Shown: one piece after another, positions 24,988 through 34,900 of the stretch
Layout: each line of letters starts with the position of its first letter
Position numbering within the stretch: the stretch's first letter is position 1
Assembly (NCBI GenBank): GCA_014859205.1
Contig: JACUUR010000004.1
Location: 1 to 45,129 of the forward strand
Direction: 5' to 3'
DNA length: 45,129 bases
Source: Dehalococcoidia bacterium
GTDB taxonomy: Bacteria; Chloroflexota; Dehalococcoidia; GIF9; AB-539-J10
Program-made: the position numbers and the translations under genes
The notes under the pieces: generated by a model
Seen by the model: the letters and a program-made list of their open reading frames with translations, nothing else
Told to the model about the DNA's origin: nothing
The model's database searches: none

Positions 24988-26184
24988 ATGATAGATTTTG
25001 AACCTACGCCAGAACAGCAGGAGGACATAAAAGCAGCCCACGCGTTTGCCAGAGACCTGTTTCGGCCCGTAAGTCGCCATTACGATGAACACGAGCATGA
25101 TAGCCCGGACGAACTCATCGATAAGATGTGGGAGGACAGAAGCAAAGGTACACTGGCGCTGGGCCTGGATGTAACGGCTGCGCTCAGGATCGAGGAGCTA
25201 TGCTGGGGAGATGCGGGGCTTTTCATGTGTGTTCCCGGCCCGGGACTGGGAGGCGCTGCCGTCTTCGCCTCCGGCACCAAGGAGCAGGTGGAGCGCTTCC
25301 TGGGGAGCTTCAATGAAGGGGGGCCGAAGTGGGGTGCCATGGCCATGACCGAATCTGGCTGCGGCTCGGATACCTCGGCTATCACTACTACCGCTGTTCG
25401 TGACGGGGACCATTGGGTGCTCAATGGCGAGAAGATATTCGTCACCTGGGGGAAACGTGCCGCCGAGAATCAAGATAGCCTGGTGGTAGTATGGGCCACC
25501 GTAGACAAGTCAGCAGGACGGGCAGGCATGAAGTCGTTTGTGGTGCCGGCCGGCACCCCGGGCATGAGGGTGGAGAAGCTGGAGAAGAAGATGGGCATCA
25601 GGGCCAGTGACACCGCTACTCTCGTGTTCGATGATTGCCGCATTCCCTTCGAGAACATCTTGGGCAGTCCGGAGGTCAGGAAGGTGGATAAGTCCCAGAC
25701 CAAGGGTTTCAAAGGCGCCATGGCCACCTTTGATGCCACCCGACCCATTGTGGGTGCCATGGCCCTGGGGGTGGGACGCGCCGCCCTGGACTTTGTTCGT
25801 GAGGCGCTGGAGAAGGAAGGAATCAAGATTCGCTACGGCCTGCGAAAGCAGAAACTCTCCGCCCTGGAAAGGGACCTGATGGAGATGGAGGCGAATTACA
25901 AGGCGGCCAGGTTGCTTACGCTGCGGGCCCTGTGGATGATGAGTCAGCTGCAGCCCAATAACCTTGAGTCATCCATGGCTAAGGCCAAGGCCGGCCTTGC
26001 CGTGACACGGATCACCCAGAAGGCGGTTGAGATTATGGGACCGCTGGGCTACTCCCGCAAGCACCTGCTCGAGAAGTGGATGCGTGACGCCAAGATAAAT
26101 GACATCTTCGAGGGAACCGGGCAGATCAATATGCTTATCGTGGCCAGAAGGGTGCTCGATTTTTCCAGAGACCAGCTCAAGTAA
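24988..26184 (+). CDS. Acyl-CoA dehydrogenase, complete catalytic subunit
   Basis: 398-aa FAD-dependent dehydrogenase oxidising an acyl-CoA at C2-C3. The FAD motif AMTESGCGSDTSA and the C-terminal FEGTGQIN with the catalytic Glu375 are intact. ATG 24988 is preceded by AAGGAGGT 8 nt upstream; an upstream open frame overlaps the previous gene but starts with unrelated sequence. The gene is 16 nt from its divergent partner and must be cotranscribed. It probably forms an alpha2beta2 enzyme with the protein at 23877. It ends at a hairpin (26196-26216). Confidence 0.92.
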   Translation: MIDFEPTPEQQEDIKAAHAFARDLFRPVSRHYDEHEHDSPDELIDKMWEDRSKGTLALGLDVTAALRIEELCWGDAGLFMCVPGPGLGGAAVFASGTKEQVERFLGSFNEGGPKWGAMAMTESGCGSDTSAITTTAVRDGDHWVLNGEKIFVTWGKRAAENQDSLVVVWATVDKSAGRAGMKSFVVPAGTPGMRVEKLEKKMGIRASDTATLVFDDCRIPFENILGSPEVRKVDKSQTKGFKGAMATFDATRPIVGAMALGVGRAALDFVREALEKEGIKIRYGLRKQKLSALERDLMEMEANYKAARLLTLRALWMMSQLQPNNLESSMAKAKAGLAVTRITQKAVEIMGPLGYSRKHLLEKWMRDAKINDIFEGTGQINMLIVARRVLDFSRDQLK

Positions 26185-26195
26185 GCAATGACTTG

Positions 26196-26216
26196 AAGGA
26201 GGTTAACTACCTCCCT
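26196..26216. terminator. Possible bidirectional terminator
   Basis: GGAGGT (26198-26203), loop TAACT, ACCTCC (26209-26214), flanked by AA and CTTT. It lies between the convergent dehydrogenase gene and the small Cys-rich gene, whose stop codon falls in the loop. Confidence 0.4.
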
Positions 26217-26383
26217 TTCTTCGTGTAGTCAGGGCACCAGGTGGCGTTGGGGCGCTCGGGGCGATGGCAGGCGCTTCTCCAGTCCCACTTACAGCTGTCG
26301 CAGAGGATGACCTTCATGCCCAGGGTCTGTCTGACCCTCAGCTTCAGCTTGTCCAGCCAGTTAGGTCTGCTTCGTTTCTTCAC
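26207..26383 (-). CDS. 58-aa Cys-rich (zinc-ribbon-like) protein
   Basis: A short open frame just downstream of rho with strong protein character. It has a basic N-terminal half (KKRSRPNWLDKLKLRVRQ) and then four cysteines in the pattern C28-x2-C31-x7-C39-x10-C50, in the segments CDSCKWDWRSAC and WCPDY. This is what a small zinc ribbon would look like. GTG 26383 is the only reasonable start, 36 nt after the rho stop; the ribosome-binding site is weak. Family not recognised. It may be cotranscribed with rho. Confidence 0.5.
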   Translation of the reverse strand: MKKRSRPNWLDKLKLRVRQTLGMKVILCDSCKWDWRSACHRPERPNATWCPDYTKKGR

Positions 26384-26418
26384 TTCGTTCGGCGTCGCAG
26401 GCAGCGGGACAATGCCGG

Positions 26419-27684
26419 CTAGATATCCTTGGACAGGGTGGCCAGGAATTCCGTGTTGTTCTTGGTCTTACCCAGCCGCTCCAGGATTCTCTGGGTGGCC
26501 TCGCCGTGATTGGGCGAATCGCTATCTATCATATTGACCACTCGCCTGAGTAGCCAGACCTGCTTTAAGGTGTTCTCATCCATCAGCAGCTCCTCCCTCC
26601 TTGTGCCGCTGGGCATGATGTTTATGGCCGGGAAGCTTCTCCGCTCCGCCAACTTCCTGTCCAGATGGAGTTCCATGTTGCCCGTCCCCTTGAACTCCTC
26701 ATAGATGAGGTCATCCATGCGACTGCCGGTATCCACAAGGCAGGTGGCAAGGATGGTCAGGCTGCCGCCCTCAGTGGTATTACGAGCGGTCCCGAAGAAG
26801 CGCTTGGGGGGATGCAGGGCGATGGAATCGATTCCGCCGGACAGGGTGCGCCCACTGGGAGGCAGCGCCAGGTTGTACGCCCTCGTAAGTCTGGTAATGC
26901 CGTCCAGAAGTATGACCACGTCCCTGCCCATCTCCACCAGTCTCTTGGCCCTCTCCAATGCCAGTTCCGCTACCCGCGTCTGGCTTTCCACAGGTTCATC
27001 AAAGGTGGCAGCCACAACCTCGGCCTTAACCGACCTCTTCATATCGGTGACTTCCTCCGGCCTTTCTCCAATAAGGCAGACCATGAGGTGGAGATCATCG
27101 TAGTTGGCGATCATGGAATTGGCGATCCTTTGAAGAAGCACGGTCTTGCCTGCCTTGGGCGGCGATACTATCAATCCTCTCTGCCCCCGGCCGATGGGTG
27201 TTATCAGGTCGATGAGACGGGTAGATACCTCGTTCTGCGTTGTCTCCAGCTTAATGGGCACATCCGGAAAGGTGGGCGTCAACGATCCGAAATTGCGGCG
27301 CGTCCTGCCCAGTTCAGGGTCCAGTCCGTTGATGCTGTCCACTCTAAGCAGGCCGTAGTATTTCTCGGTCTCCTTGGGAGGTCTGGCCTGACCGCGCACA
27401 GAATCGCCATCCCTCAGATTGAAGCGGCGGATCTGAGAATTCGATACATAGACGTCATTGGCGCCCCGCCGGAAGGTATCCTGCCGCAAAAAGCCGTAGC
27501 CCTCACTGATGATCTCCAGCACGCCCGTTACAAGCACGTTTCCCTGCAGCTGCGCCTCCGCCTCCAGGATGCGCTGGACGAGCTCTGACTTCTTCAGGGC
27601 CGAATAGCCGGTGACGCCGCACTCCTTGGCCATCAGCTCCAGTTCATCTCGGTTTTTGCTCTCTAGTTGCGTCATAGTTGCCAT
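26419..27684 (-). CDS. rho: Transcription termination factor Rho
   Basis: 421-aa hexameric RNA-dependent helicase. The N-terminal helical Rho_N segment (RDELELMAKECGVTGYSALKKSELVQRIL) is followed by the cold-shock-like RNA-binding domain (EGYGFLRQ...DVYVSNSQIRRFNLRDGD). The ATPase domain has Walker A PPKAGKT, Walker B DVVILLDGITRL, the Q-loop SGGID segment and the R-loop region. It lacks the long acidic or basic N-terminal insertions of actinobacterial Rho. AGAGG precedes the ATG. Confidence 0.97.
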   Translation of the reverse strand: MATMTQLESKNRDELELMAKECGVTGYSALKKSELVQRILEAEAQLQGNVLVTGVLEIISEGYGFLRQDTFRRGANDVYVSNSQIRRFNLRDGDSVRGQARPPKETEKYYGLLRVDSINGLDPELGRTRRNFGSLTPTFPDVPIKLETTQNEVSTRLIDLITPIGRGQRGLIVSPPKAGKTVLLQRIANSMIANYDDLHLMVCLIGERPEEVTDMKRSVKAEVVAATFDEPVESQTRVAELALERAKRLVEMGRDVVILLDGITRLTRAYNLALPPSGRTLSGGIDSIALHPPKRFFGTARNTTEGGSLTILATCLVDTGSRMDDLIYEEFKGTGNMELHLDRKLAERRSFPAINIMPSGTRREELLMDENTLKQVWLLRRVVNMIDSDSPNHGEATQRILERLGKTKNNTEFLATLSKDI

Positions 27685-27749
27685 AGTAGCCTCTTTCTGA
27701 TTATCCTTCGTTTTCCCGATTGTGCCGGGATGGGTAGCCTGCGGATGTA

Positions 27750-28412
27750 CTAAACCAGTCCCTCTCTCGTCATCACCTTCGTCCAGTCATCCCTGAAACG
27801 CTCAATGCCGATGTCGGTGAGAGGATGCCGTATCATTTGCAGTAACACCTGGTAGGGCACAGTAGCGATGTGAGCACCGGCTCTGGCTGCCATCAAGCAG
27901 TGCTGAGGATGCCTGATGCTGGCAGCGATAACCTGCGTACGCAGCTGGTAGTAGTCCAGGTATTCCACTATGTCAGCCACCACTTCCATACCGTCCTCAC
28001 CAACATCGTCTAGCCTGCCCACAAAAGGGCTGATGAACGCGGCTCCTGCCTGTGCCCCCAGCACAGCCTGGTTCAGGGTGAAACACAGGGTGAAATTCAC
28101 CTGTATGCCTTCACGGGCCAGCACCGAAGTGGCTTCCACTCCCTCCAGGCTGGCGGGTATCTTAACCACGATGTTCTCCGCCCATTTGGCGATCTCTCTG
28201 GCCTCGGACACCATTGTCTGGACATCCTGGCCCAATACCTCAGTCGATACCGGGCCGGGAACAACGGAGCAGATATCCTGGACCAGCTTGCGATAGTCGA
28301 CCTTGCCCTCCCGCGAGACAAGGCTGGGGTTGGTGGTCACTCCTGTGATGACGCCCAGTCCCACCCCATGGCGAATATGTTCTATGTTGGCAGTATCTAA
28401 GAATATCTTCAT
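27750..28412 (-). CDS. Transaldolase / fructose-6-phosphate aldolase, TalC type
   Basis: 220-aa Class I aldolase of the small transaldolase (MipB/TalC) family. FLDTANI with Asp6, GVTTNPSLVSREG with Asn28, the Schiff-base Lys84 in NIVVKIP, and the VNFTLCFTLNQA segment are present. Short members act either as pentose-phosphate transaldolase or as F6P aldolase, and sequence alone does not decide which. It begins 10 nt after the pyrG stop, so it is probably in the same transcript. Confidence 0.92.
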   Translation of the reverse strand: MKIFLDTANIEHIRHGVGLGVITGVTTNPSLVSREGKVDYRKLVQDICSVVPGPVSTEVLGQDVQTMVSEAREIAKWAENIVVKIPASLEGVEATSVLAREGIQVNFTLCFTLNQAVLGAQAGAAFISPFVGRLDDVGEDGMEVVADIVEYLDYYQLRTQVIAASIRHPQHCLMAARAGAHIATVPYQVLLQMIRHPLTDIGIERFRDDWTKVMTREGLV

Positions 28413-28422
28413 TTTCCCAGGT

Positions 28423-30054
28423 TCAAGGGTTCAAGGGCAAGCTTGTCTGAGCGCCCTCAGTAAGCGTTTCCATGGCTGCTTCAACAAACCCCAGAAACAA
28501 CGGATGGGGACGGTCAGGGCGGGATTTGAACTCGGGGTGAAACTGGCAGCCAAGCATCCAGGGGTGGTCCCGTAGTTCAGCGATCTCCACCAGTTTTTCA
28601 TCGGCGGACAGCCCGGATGATACCAGACCGGCTTCCTCCAGCGGCTGGCGGAAGTGATCATTTAACTCGTATCTGTGGCGATGCCTTTCATGTATCACTT
28701 CGGCGCCATAGGTACGAGCTGCCAGTGTTCCCTGTACCAGATGACAGGGAAAGGTCCCCAGCCTCATGGTCTCCCCCTTCTGCTCCACGCCACGCTGTTC
28801 GGGAAGCAGGTCAATGACGGGATAAGCTGTGCTGGCATCAAACTCGGTCGAATTCACCTGGTCGGTCCCGAAAACATGACGGCCAAACTCAATGACCATG
28901 GTCTGCATTCCCAAACACAAACCGAAATACGGGACTTTCCTCTCGCGGGCAAATCTGGTGGCCCTGATCATACCTTCGATGCCCCGGTAACCGAAACCGC
29001 CGGGCACAATGATGCCCTGGACGTGACCGAGCTTATCATCGGCCCTGCCGTCCAGTTGTTCTGAATCCAACCACTCTATCTTCGCCTCTCGATTATGGGC
29101 CAGCGCGGCATGACACAGCGCTTCCCGGACGGAGTAGTACGCATCCCGGAGTTCCACGTATTTGCCTACCAGTCCGATAATCACCGGCTCTTTAGGGGCC
29201 TTTAGCCTGGCTACCATGTCCCGCCATTCGTCCAGGTTCGCTTTGCCATCCGTCGCGCCCAATCGGCCTACTATGAACTCGCCTAACCCGGCATCCTCAA
29301 GCAGCAGAGGCACCTCGTAGATAGTGTCGCTGGTCACCAGGGCAATTACCGCCTCTCTATCCACATCACAGAACAGCGATATCTTGTCCTTTGTCGCTTC
29401 AGATATCTCCTTATCACTGCGACACAGTATTGCGTCGGGCTGAATGCCTATTCTTCTTAGCTCGTTGACGCTGTGCTGAGTAGGCTTGGTCTTCAACTCA
29501 TCGGTGGCAGCAATATGAGGCAGGAAGGTGACGTGAATGTACAGGACATTGTCCTTGCCTTCATCTTTTCTCATCTGCCTTATAGCTTCGAGGAACGGTT
29601 GTCCCTCAATGTCTCCCACAGTGCCGCCGACTTCAACTATGACCACCTCGGCTTGAGATATCTCGGCCACCTTCCTTATACGGCTCTTTATCTCATTGGT
29701 CACGTGGGGAACCACCTGAATGGTGCCCCCCAGAAAATCACCCCGCCGCTCCTGTGCCACGACCGAGGAATACACCTGTCCCGACGTAACGTTAGAAGCC
29801 TGGGTCAGTTCTATGCCGATGAACCTCTCATAGTGACCTAAATCGAGATCAGTCTCTGCGCCGTCCTGAGTAACGAACACCTCCCCGTGCTGGTAAGGAG
29901 ACATAGTACCGGGGTCAACATTCAGGTAAGGGTCGAGCTTCTGCACAGATACGGATATGCCGCGGGCCTTCAGTATTGTGCCTATAGAGGCTACGGAGAT
30001 CCCCTTCCCCACAGAACTAACTACGCCGCCGGTTATGAAAACGTACTTGCTCAC
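28423..30054 (-). CDS. pyrG: CTP synthase
   Basis: 543-aa enzyme making CTP from UTP with ammonia from glutamine. The N-terminal synthetase domain starts [14 protein letters not shown] with the P-loop-like element; the C-terminal class I glutamine amidotransferase domain has the nucleophile Cys in YFGLCLGMQ and the His-Glu pair in FHPEF. Length is typical. It is driven by a consensus promoter (30132-30160), with a leader of about 70 nt. The start of that RNA does not have the GGGC-type run used for pyrG reiterative attenuation in Bacillus. Confidence 0.97.
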   Translation of the reverse strand: MSKYVFITGGVVSSVGKGISVASIGTILKARGISVSVQKLDPYLNVDPGTMSPYQHGEVFVTQDGAETDLDLGHYERFIGIELTQASNVTSGQVYSSVVAQERRGDFLGGTIQVVPHVTNEIKSRIRKVAEISQAEVVIVEVGGTVGDIEGQPFLEAIRQMRKDEGKDNVLYIHVTFLPHIAATDELKTKPTQHSVNELRRIGIQPDAILCRSDKEISEATKDKISLFCDVDREAVIALVTSDTIYEVPLLLEDAGLGEFIVGRLGATDGKANLDEWRDMVARLKAPKEPVIIGLVGKYVELRDAYYSVREALCHAALAHNREAKIEWLDSEQLDGRADDKLGHVQGIIVPGGFGYRGIEGMIRATRFARERKVPYFGLCLGMQTMVIEFGRHVFGTDQVNSTEFDASTAYPVIDLLPEQRGVEQKGETMRLGTFPCHLVQGTLAARTYGAEVIHERHRHRYELNDHFRQPLEEAGLVSSGLSADEKLVEIAELRDHPWMLGCQFHPEFKSRPDRPHPLFLGFVEAAMETLTEGAQTSLPLNP

Positions 30055-30131
30055 CGCTTGTTACAAGAGTACAACGAGGCCAAATCTTGACGGCTGGCTA
30101 TAGAATGCGAAGCAGATCTGAGTTTCCTCTC

Positions 30132-30160
30132 ATTATAAAGAGGCGTAACTTGCTTGTCAA
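30132..30160 (-). promoter_or_regulatory. pyrG promoter, full consensus
   Basis: Minus strand: TTGACA (30160-30155), exactly 17 bp, TATAAT (30137-30132). Both hexamers are perfect; RNA start near 30125. Confidence 0.8.
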
Positions 30161-30324
30161 GTCTGGCCTATGAGACCGCATCAGGTTCAACCTGAGGCGG
30201 CCGTGACCACAGCATCACAGCTGCCCGCCGATCCTATGCGAGTATGTCCGATGGAGAACCGGCGTCTGCCGGGCCGAAACGGGACGAAGTATGCTGCCTG
30301 CATTTTTCCCGTGACAACCAGCGA

Positions 30325-30333
30325 TGCTATAAT
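30325..30333 (+). promoter_or_regulatory. Extended -10 promoter of the HtrA gene
   Basis: TGCTATAAT with the weak -35 TTTCCC (30305-30310) at 17-bp spacing. RNA start near 30340 leaves a leader of only about 9 nt, containing AAGGA. Confidence 0.55.
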
Positions 30334-30348
30334 GATCGCGGCAAGGAA

Positions 30349-31452
30349 ATGGCTGAAAAGCTGAGGTATATTCTGCCCGGGCTGGTAGTGCTAACGCTGG
30401 CACTGGGGGTTTTTACCTGCAATCCACCCGCACCGCCGGTGTTCAGCCCGCCGCAGCTTGACAGTACGCCGCAGCACACTGATCCCGACTGGGCATTCCC
30501 GCCACAGGGCGAGCCCGCTGTCCCCCTGCCTGACTTCCGGCCTGTGATCGCCAAGGTAATGCCTTCGGTGGTCTCGGTGACTACCGAGAGAGTCGTCACT
30601 TCCCGCTTCTTCGGTCAACAGACGGAACGTGGAGCCGGATCGGGGATAATCATCGATGACAGGGGATACATTGTCACCAATAACCATGTAGTTGAAAACG
30701 CCCAGACCATCTACGTAGAGCTTGATGACGGTAGAACCTTTGCGGCGGATATAGTAGGTGACGACCCGTTGTCCGACCTGGCAGTGATAAAGGTGGATGC
30801 GACGGATCTACCCTATGTTCAATGGGGAGACTCTGGGTCGTTAGCTCTCGGCGAGTGGGTGATAGCGATCGGCAATGCCCTGGGCGAGGGAATGAGCGCC
30901 ACCGAGGGGATTGTCAGCCGCCTGAACGTATCTGTGAATGTCGAAGGCAACGTCCTTTATGGCCTGATTCAGACCACCGCCGCCATCGTACCGGGCAATA
31001 GCGGCGGCCCGCTCGTAAACATGGCCGGCGAGGTGATAGGCATTACCAGCATCAAAATAGTTGCCCACGGGGTGGAAGGCATGGGCTTCGCCATCAGTAG
31101 CGATGAGGCCAGGTTTATCATCCCTGATTTGATCCGTCATGGCCGTGTGACGTACCCATGGCTGGGAGTTGGGCTATACACGGTGGACCCTGCTCTGGCT
31201 GCGGCCCGCGACCTGGCCGTAGACAGGGGAGCGCTTATCGCGGAGCTGGTTGCCGACAGCCCCGCGGATGCTGCCGGACTGAGAGTAGGAGACGTCATCA
31301 TAAGTTTTGACGGCAAGGAGATAACCAGTGTCGCCGACCTCGTCCGCGCCATCCGGAGCAGTGACATCGACAGAGACGTGGAGATACTCTACGTTAGAGG
31401 CGACGAAACAAGGACAACCTGGGCGCAACTGATAGAACGCCCGACTTCCTAG
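30349..31452 (+). CDS. HtrA/DegQ-type serine protease with PDZ domain
   Basis: 367-aa envelope quality-control protease. An N-terminal hydrophobic segment (YILPGLVVLTLALGVFT) is followed directly by Cys and a Pro-rich linker: either a membrane anchor or a weak lipobox. The trypsin-like domain has His113 (NNHVV), Asp143 (LSDLAVIK) and Ser218 (GNSGGP); one C-terminal PDZ domain follows (APADAAGL-type segment SPADAAGLRVGDVI). ATG 30349 is chosen because it gives the signal segment its proper position and follows the promoter directly; the open frame reaches 30244, upstream of the promoter. It converges on the GIY-YIG gene. Confidence 0.93.
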   Translation: MAEKLRYILPGLVVLTLALGVFTCNPPAPPVFSPPQLDSTPQHTDPDWAFPPQGEPAVPLPDFRPVIAKVMPSVVSVTTERVVTSRFFGQQTERGAGSGIIIDDRGYIVTNNHVVENAQTIYVELDDGRTFAADIVGDDPLSDLAVIKVDATDLPYVQWGDSGSLALGEWVIAIGNALGEGMSATEGIVSRLNVSVNVEGNVLYGLIQTTAAIVPGNSGGPLVNMAGEVIGITSIKIVAHGVEGMGFAISSDEARFIIPDLIRHGRVTYPWLGVGLYTVDPALAAARDLAVDRGALIAELVADSPADAAGLRVGDVIISFDGKEITSVADLVRAIRSSDIDRDVEILYVRGDETRTTWAQLIERPTS

Positions 31453-31467
31453 GCCCTCCTATCACAA

Positions 31468-31893
31468 TCAGGCCCGCTCACAGACTGCAGCCCCTCCCGT
31501 TCGCCCTGAGCCTGTCGAATGGCCATTGGACTTGCCCCTTGAATAAGCAGCCAAGGCAGCCCAACCTCCTGCAATCAGCGCTTGCTTCTTCGTGCGTGAC
31601 CATCCCTTTATCTGCCTCTCTCTAGCCAACGCCTCCTCCCGAGCCTCAAATCCGCAAGCATATACGAGCCTAACCGGAAGCCTCTTTAATGTGTAGCACC
31701 TGATAGGATTTCGTCTATGCTCATACAGACGCTTCTCCAGGTTGTCCGAGTGACCTGTGTAATAGCTCCCGTCTGCGCATTGCAGTATGTAGACCCAAGG
31801 AGCGTTAATTGGTTGTCTACTGCGGCATGAGCGATTGAGTTTCTCGGGATCCTTCGACAAGCTCAGGATGACCGGTACCCGTCCGATTCTCAC
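31468..31893 (-). CDS. GIY-YIG nuclease domain protein, ends made of repeat DNA
   Basis: 141 aa. The core (residues about 32-115) is a stand-alone GIY-YIG domain: WVYILQCADGSYYTGHSDNL carries the VYI...YTG strands, RLYEH the catalytic Arg region, and FEAREEALARERQIKGW the Glu-containing segment. Small proteins of this UvrC-N-like type are common, with unclear roles. Residues 1-30 and about 120-141 are not part of the fold: they translate the CCTGAGC-TGTCGAA repeats that frame the gene. There is no Met between the repeat and the domain, so the start codon lies within or next to the repeat (TTG in GAGCTTGTCG is one option). Confidence 0.85.
   Translation of the reverse strand: MRIGRVPVILSLSKDPEKLNRSCRSRQPINAPWVYILQCADGSYYTGHSDNLEKRLYEHRRNPIRCYTLKRLPVRLVYACGFEAREEALARERQIKGWSRTKKQALIAGGWAALAAYSRGKSNGHSTGSGRTGGAAVCERA
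31505..31519. repeat. Repeat at the 3' end of the GIY-YIG gene
   Basis: CCTGAGCCTGTCGAA, the inverse partner of 31853-31867 (14 of 15 complementary). It belongs to a word family (TTCGACAGGCTCAGG) widespread in many bacterial genomes. It forms the protein's C-terminal residues. Confidence 0.75.
31853..31867. repeat. Repeat at the 5' end of the GIY-YIG gene
   Basis: TTCGACAAGCTCAGG. Read on the gene's strand it encodes the LSLSK residues near the N-terminus. Confidence 0.75.
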
Positions 31894-31923
31894 TTATTGC
31901 AGAGCAGGGACCTGTCGTCGCAC

Positions 31924-34900
31924 CTACTGCGGCTTTGCCCGCATGACTGCCAGGGAGACCTCGCTGCTGCCTATGCGGTGCTTCTCACGGTAAGCGTCTT
32001 CAGGAGGAGGACCATCTGTCAACTCCTGAGATAGAGTTTCCTGCTTGATATAGCCGGCGAAGGCATCTATCACCTGCCTGACCACCGGCTCGTCCGTCTG
32101 ACAATAGGTGATGATGTGATCGGTAATATCGAATCCTGCACTGCGGCGCATGTTCTGCAGGTGACGAATGAGCTCCCTGCTTACTCCCTCGGCAATAAGC
32201 TCAGGAGTCAACTCGGTACTTACAGCGACCCAGTATCTAGCATCGTCAGCCACGCTGTAGCCCGGCATATCCGGATGGCACAGAGAATCACCGGGCTTGT
32301 CCGCTTCGTTCAATACCACCAGTCGTTTCACGTTTAGCTCTTCCTTCACTTCAGCAGCCAGGCTCTCCAGCCCCTGCCTCTCCCCTGCCGTCCTGACCGC
32401 GACCACCGCCTCCCCCAGCGGCTGGCGGACCTTGATTCCGGCCTTTGCGCGCGCGAACCTGCCCAGGCTCGATACCTTCATGGCCAGCTCGACACTGCTG
32501 GTTAGCTGATCATCGATCTTGGTCTCATCGGCTACCGGGAAATCGGTGAGATGCACGCTCTCTCTAGCTGTAGGATCGACTGAGCGGACAAGGTTCTGAT
32601 ATAGCTCCTCAGCCACAAACGGCACAAGGGGGGCCAGCAACTGGGACAGAGTTACGAGAGATCGATAGAGCGTCGTGTATGCCGCCAGTTTGTCGGCATC
32701 GTTCTCGCCTTTCCAGAAACGTCGCCGGTTTCTCCGTACATACCAGTTAGAGAGGTTATCCACAAATCCCTCGATCCTGCGGGCTGCAGCAGTCAGGTTG
32801 TAGCTGTCCATCAGTCCGGAGACCTCGCTGACCAATCGATTAAGCTCCGAGTTAACCCAGCTGTCCAGTTCGGTGAATGCCGTTGGCTCATCGCGGTCTG
32901 ACCCCGAGGGCCGGGGCACAAAGCTGTCGATATTCGCGTAGAGGGTGAAGAAGGAGTATGTGTTCCACAGCGTAAGCAGGAACTTGCGTATCGTCTCTTC
33001 CAGCATCCTGGTTGAGAAACGACGGTTGTCGTCCCCCGTGGCGGAAGCCAGCATATACCATCTCAGGGCATCCGCACCGAAACCATTGAACAGGGCACGG
33101 GGATCAACTACATTGCCTCTGGAGGTGCTCATCTTCTCCCCTTGCTCATCTACAACAAACCCCAGGCAGATCACGTTCCTGAAGCAGGGACGATTGAACA
33201 GCAGGGTAGACAGCGCGTGCAAGCTGTAGAACCAGCCTCTGGTCTGGTCGACAGCCTCACAGATGAAGTCGGCGGGAAAACTCTGCCTGAACTCATCCTC
33301 ATTCTCAAAGGGATAATGCCACTGAGCTACCGGCATAGCTCCAGAGTCAAACCAGCAATCCGCTACCTCGGGAACGCGCAGCATCCTGCCTCCGCAATCG
33401 GGACAGGCAAAGGTGATTTCATCTACATGTGGGCGATGAAGATCCAGGGGCGTGGATACCCCTTCGATACCTGTCTGCGCCTTCAAGTCGTCCACGCTGC
33501 CCACACACTCATAGCGGGCACACGAAGAACAGCGCCAGATATTCAGCGGAGTTCCCCAGTACCTCTCCCTGGAAAAAGCCCAGTCGATGTTGTTCTCCAG
33601 CCAATCTCCGAACCGGCCGTGCTTGATGTGTTCCGGGTACCAGTTTATCTCAGCATTGCCCGAGATGAGCTGTTGTTTCACCGCTGTTGTCCTGATATAC
33701 CAGGCCCGCTTGGCATAGTAGACAAGAGGCGTCTCACATCTCCAGCAAAAAGGATAGGTGTGCGTGATCATCTCGCTGCGAAAGAGCAAGCCGCGCCCGC
33801 TAAGGTCATCAAGGATCAAAGGGTCAGCATCCTTGACGAACTTGCCGGCGAAGGGATAGGTGCCGGTAACTCTGCCCTCAAGGTCGACGGGCTGAACAAA
33901 GGCGAGCCCGCAACCCATCCCGATCTCGAAGTCAATCTCGCCGAAGGCAGGAGCGATATGAACTATCCCGGTGCCTTCATCCAGGGAGACAAAGTCGGCG
34001 CCCACCACCGCATACGTCAGGTCTTCTACCGTCTCTTCGACATGAAGTGTCGGCAGGGCCAGACGCTGCACGGCGAACTCATGAGGGTTGAACAGGGGCT
34101 CATATTCAAGATCCACCAGATCGTCACCCGAGACAACCCCTACCTCCTTATACCCCTCGAGCCCAACCCTGTCCACGAGAACTCTGGCCAGGATGAGATG
34201 CTCATGGTCGCCTTCCATCACGCTGTACTCGGCGTGGGGAGCAACAGCCAGGGCCGTATTGCCCGGCAGCGTCCACGGCGTTGTCGTCCAGGCCAGCAGA
34301 AAGGCCGGTTTGCTCGATATGCGCTCAGACGAGAGGATGGCATGAAGTCTCGCAGCCTGCCCCAGCGAACCGCGGGCCAGTTTGAACTTTATGTACACTG
34401 ACGGATCCTCAGCATCCTCATAGCCTTGAGCCACCTCGTGAGAGCTAATGGTTGTGCCGCAACGAGGACAATGCGGCGTCACTTTGTAGCCCTGGTAGAT
34501 CAGACCCTTGTCCCAGAGTTGCTTGATTATCCACCAGCAAGACTCAGTATAGGAGCTGTCGAGCGTTACATAAGGATGCTCCATATCCAGCCAGTAGCCG
34601 AGGCGCTCGGTCATAACCTCCCATTCTCCAATGTACCTGAGAACGCTTTGACGACAATGGTCGTTGAACCGAGCCACTCCGTATTCCTCGATTTGCGCCT
34701 TGCTGGCAAGGGCCAGGTCCCTCTCCACTTCCAGTTCAACAGGCAGTCCATGCGTATCCCACCCTGCCTTTCGCGGCACGTGATATCCCTGCATCGTCTT
34801 ATACCGGCAGACGGCATCCTTATACAGTCGGGCCAGCACGTGATGCACGCCCGGACTGCCGTTAGCTGTGGGCGGCCCCTCATAGAAGACGAAGCGCTGC

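Noticed and set aside
30055-30131. Reiterative-transcription attenuator before pyrG
   Set aside because: The predicted RNA start does not carry the GGGC-type run, and no terminator hairpin with a U-tract follows.
33142-34401. 419-codon plus-strand frame opposite ileS
   Set aside because: Antisense shadow; the IleS catalytic motifs lie on the minus strand.
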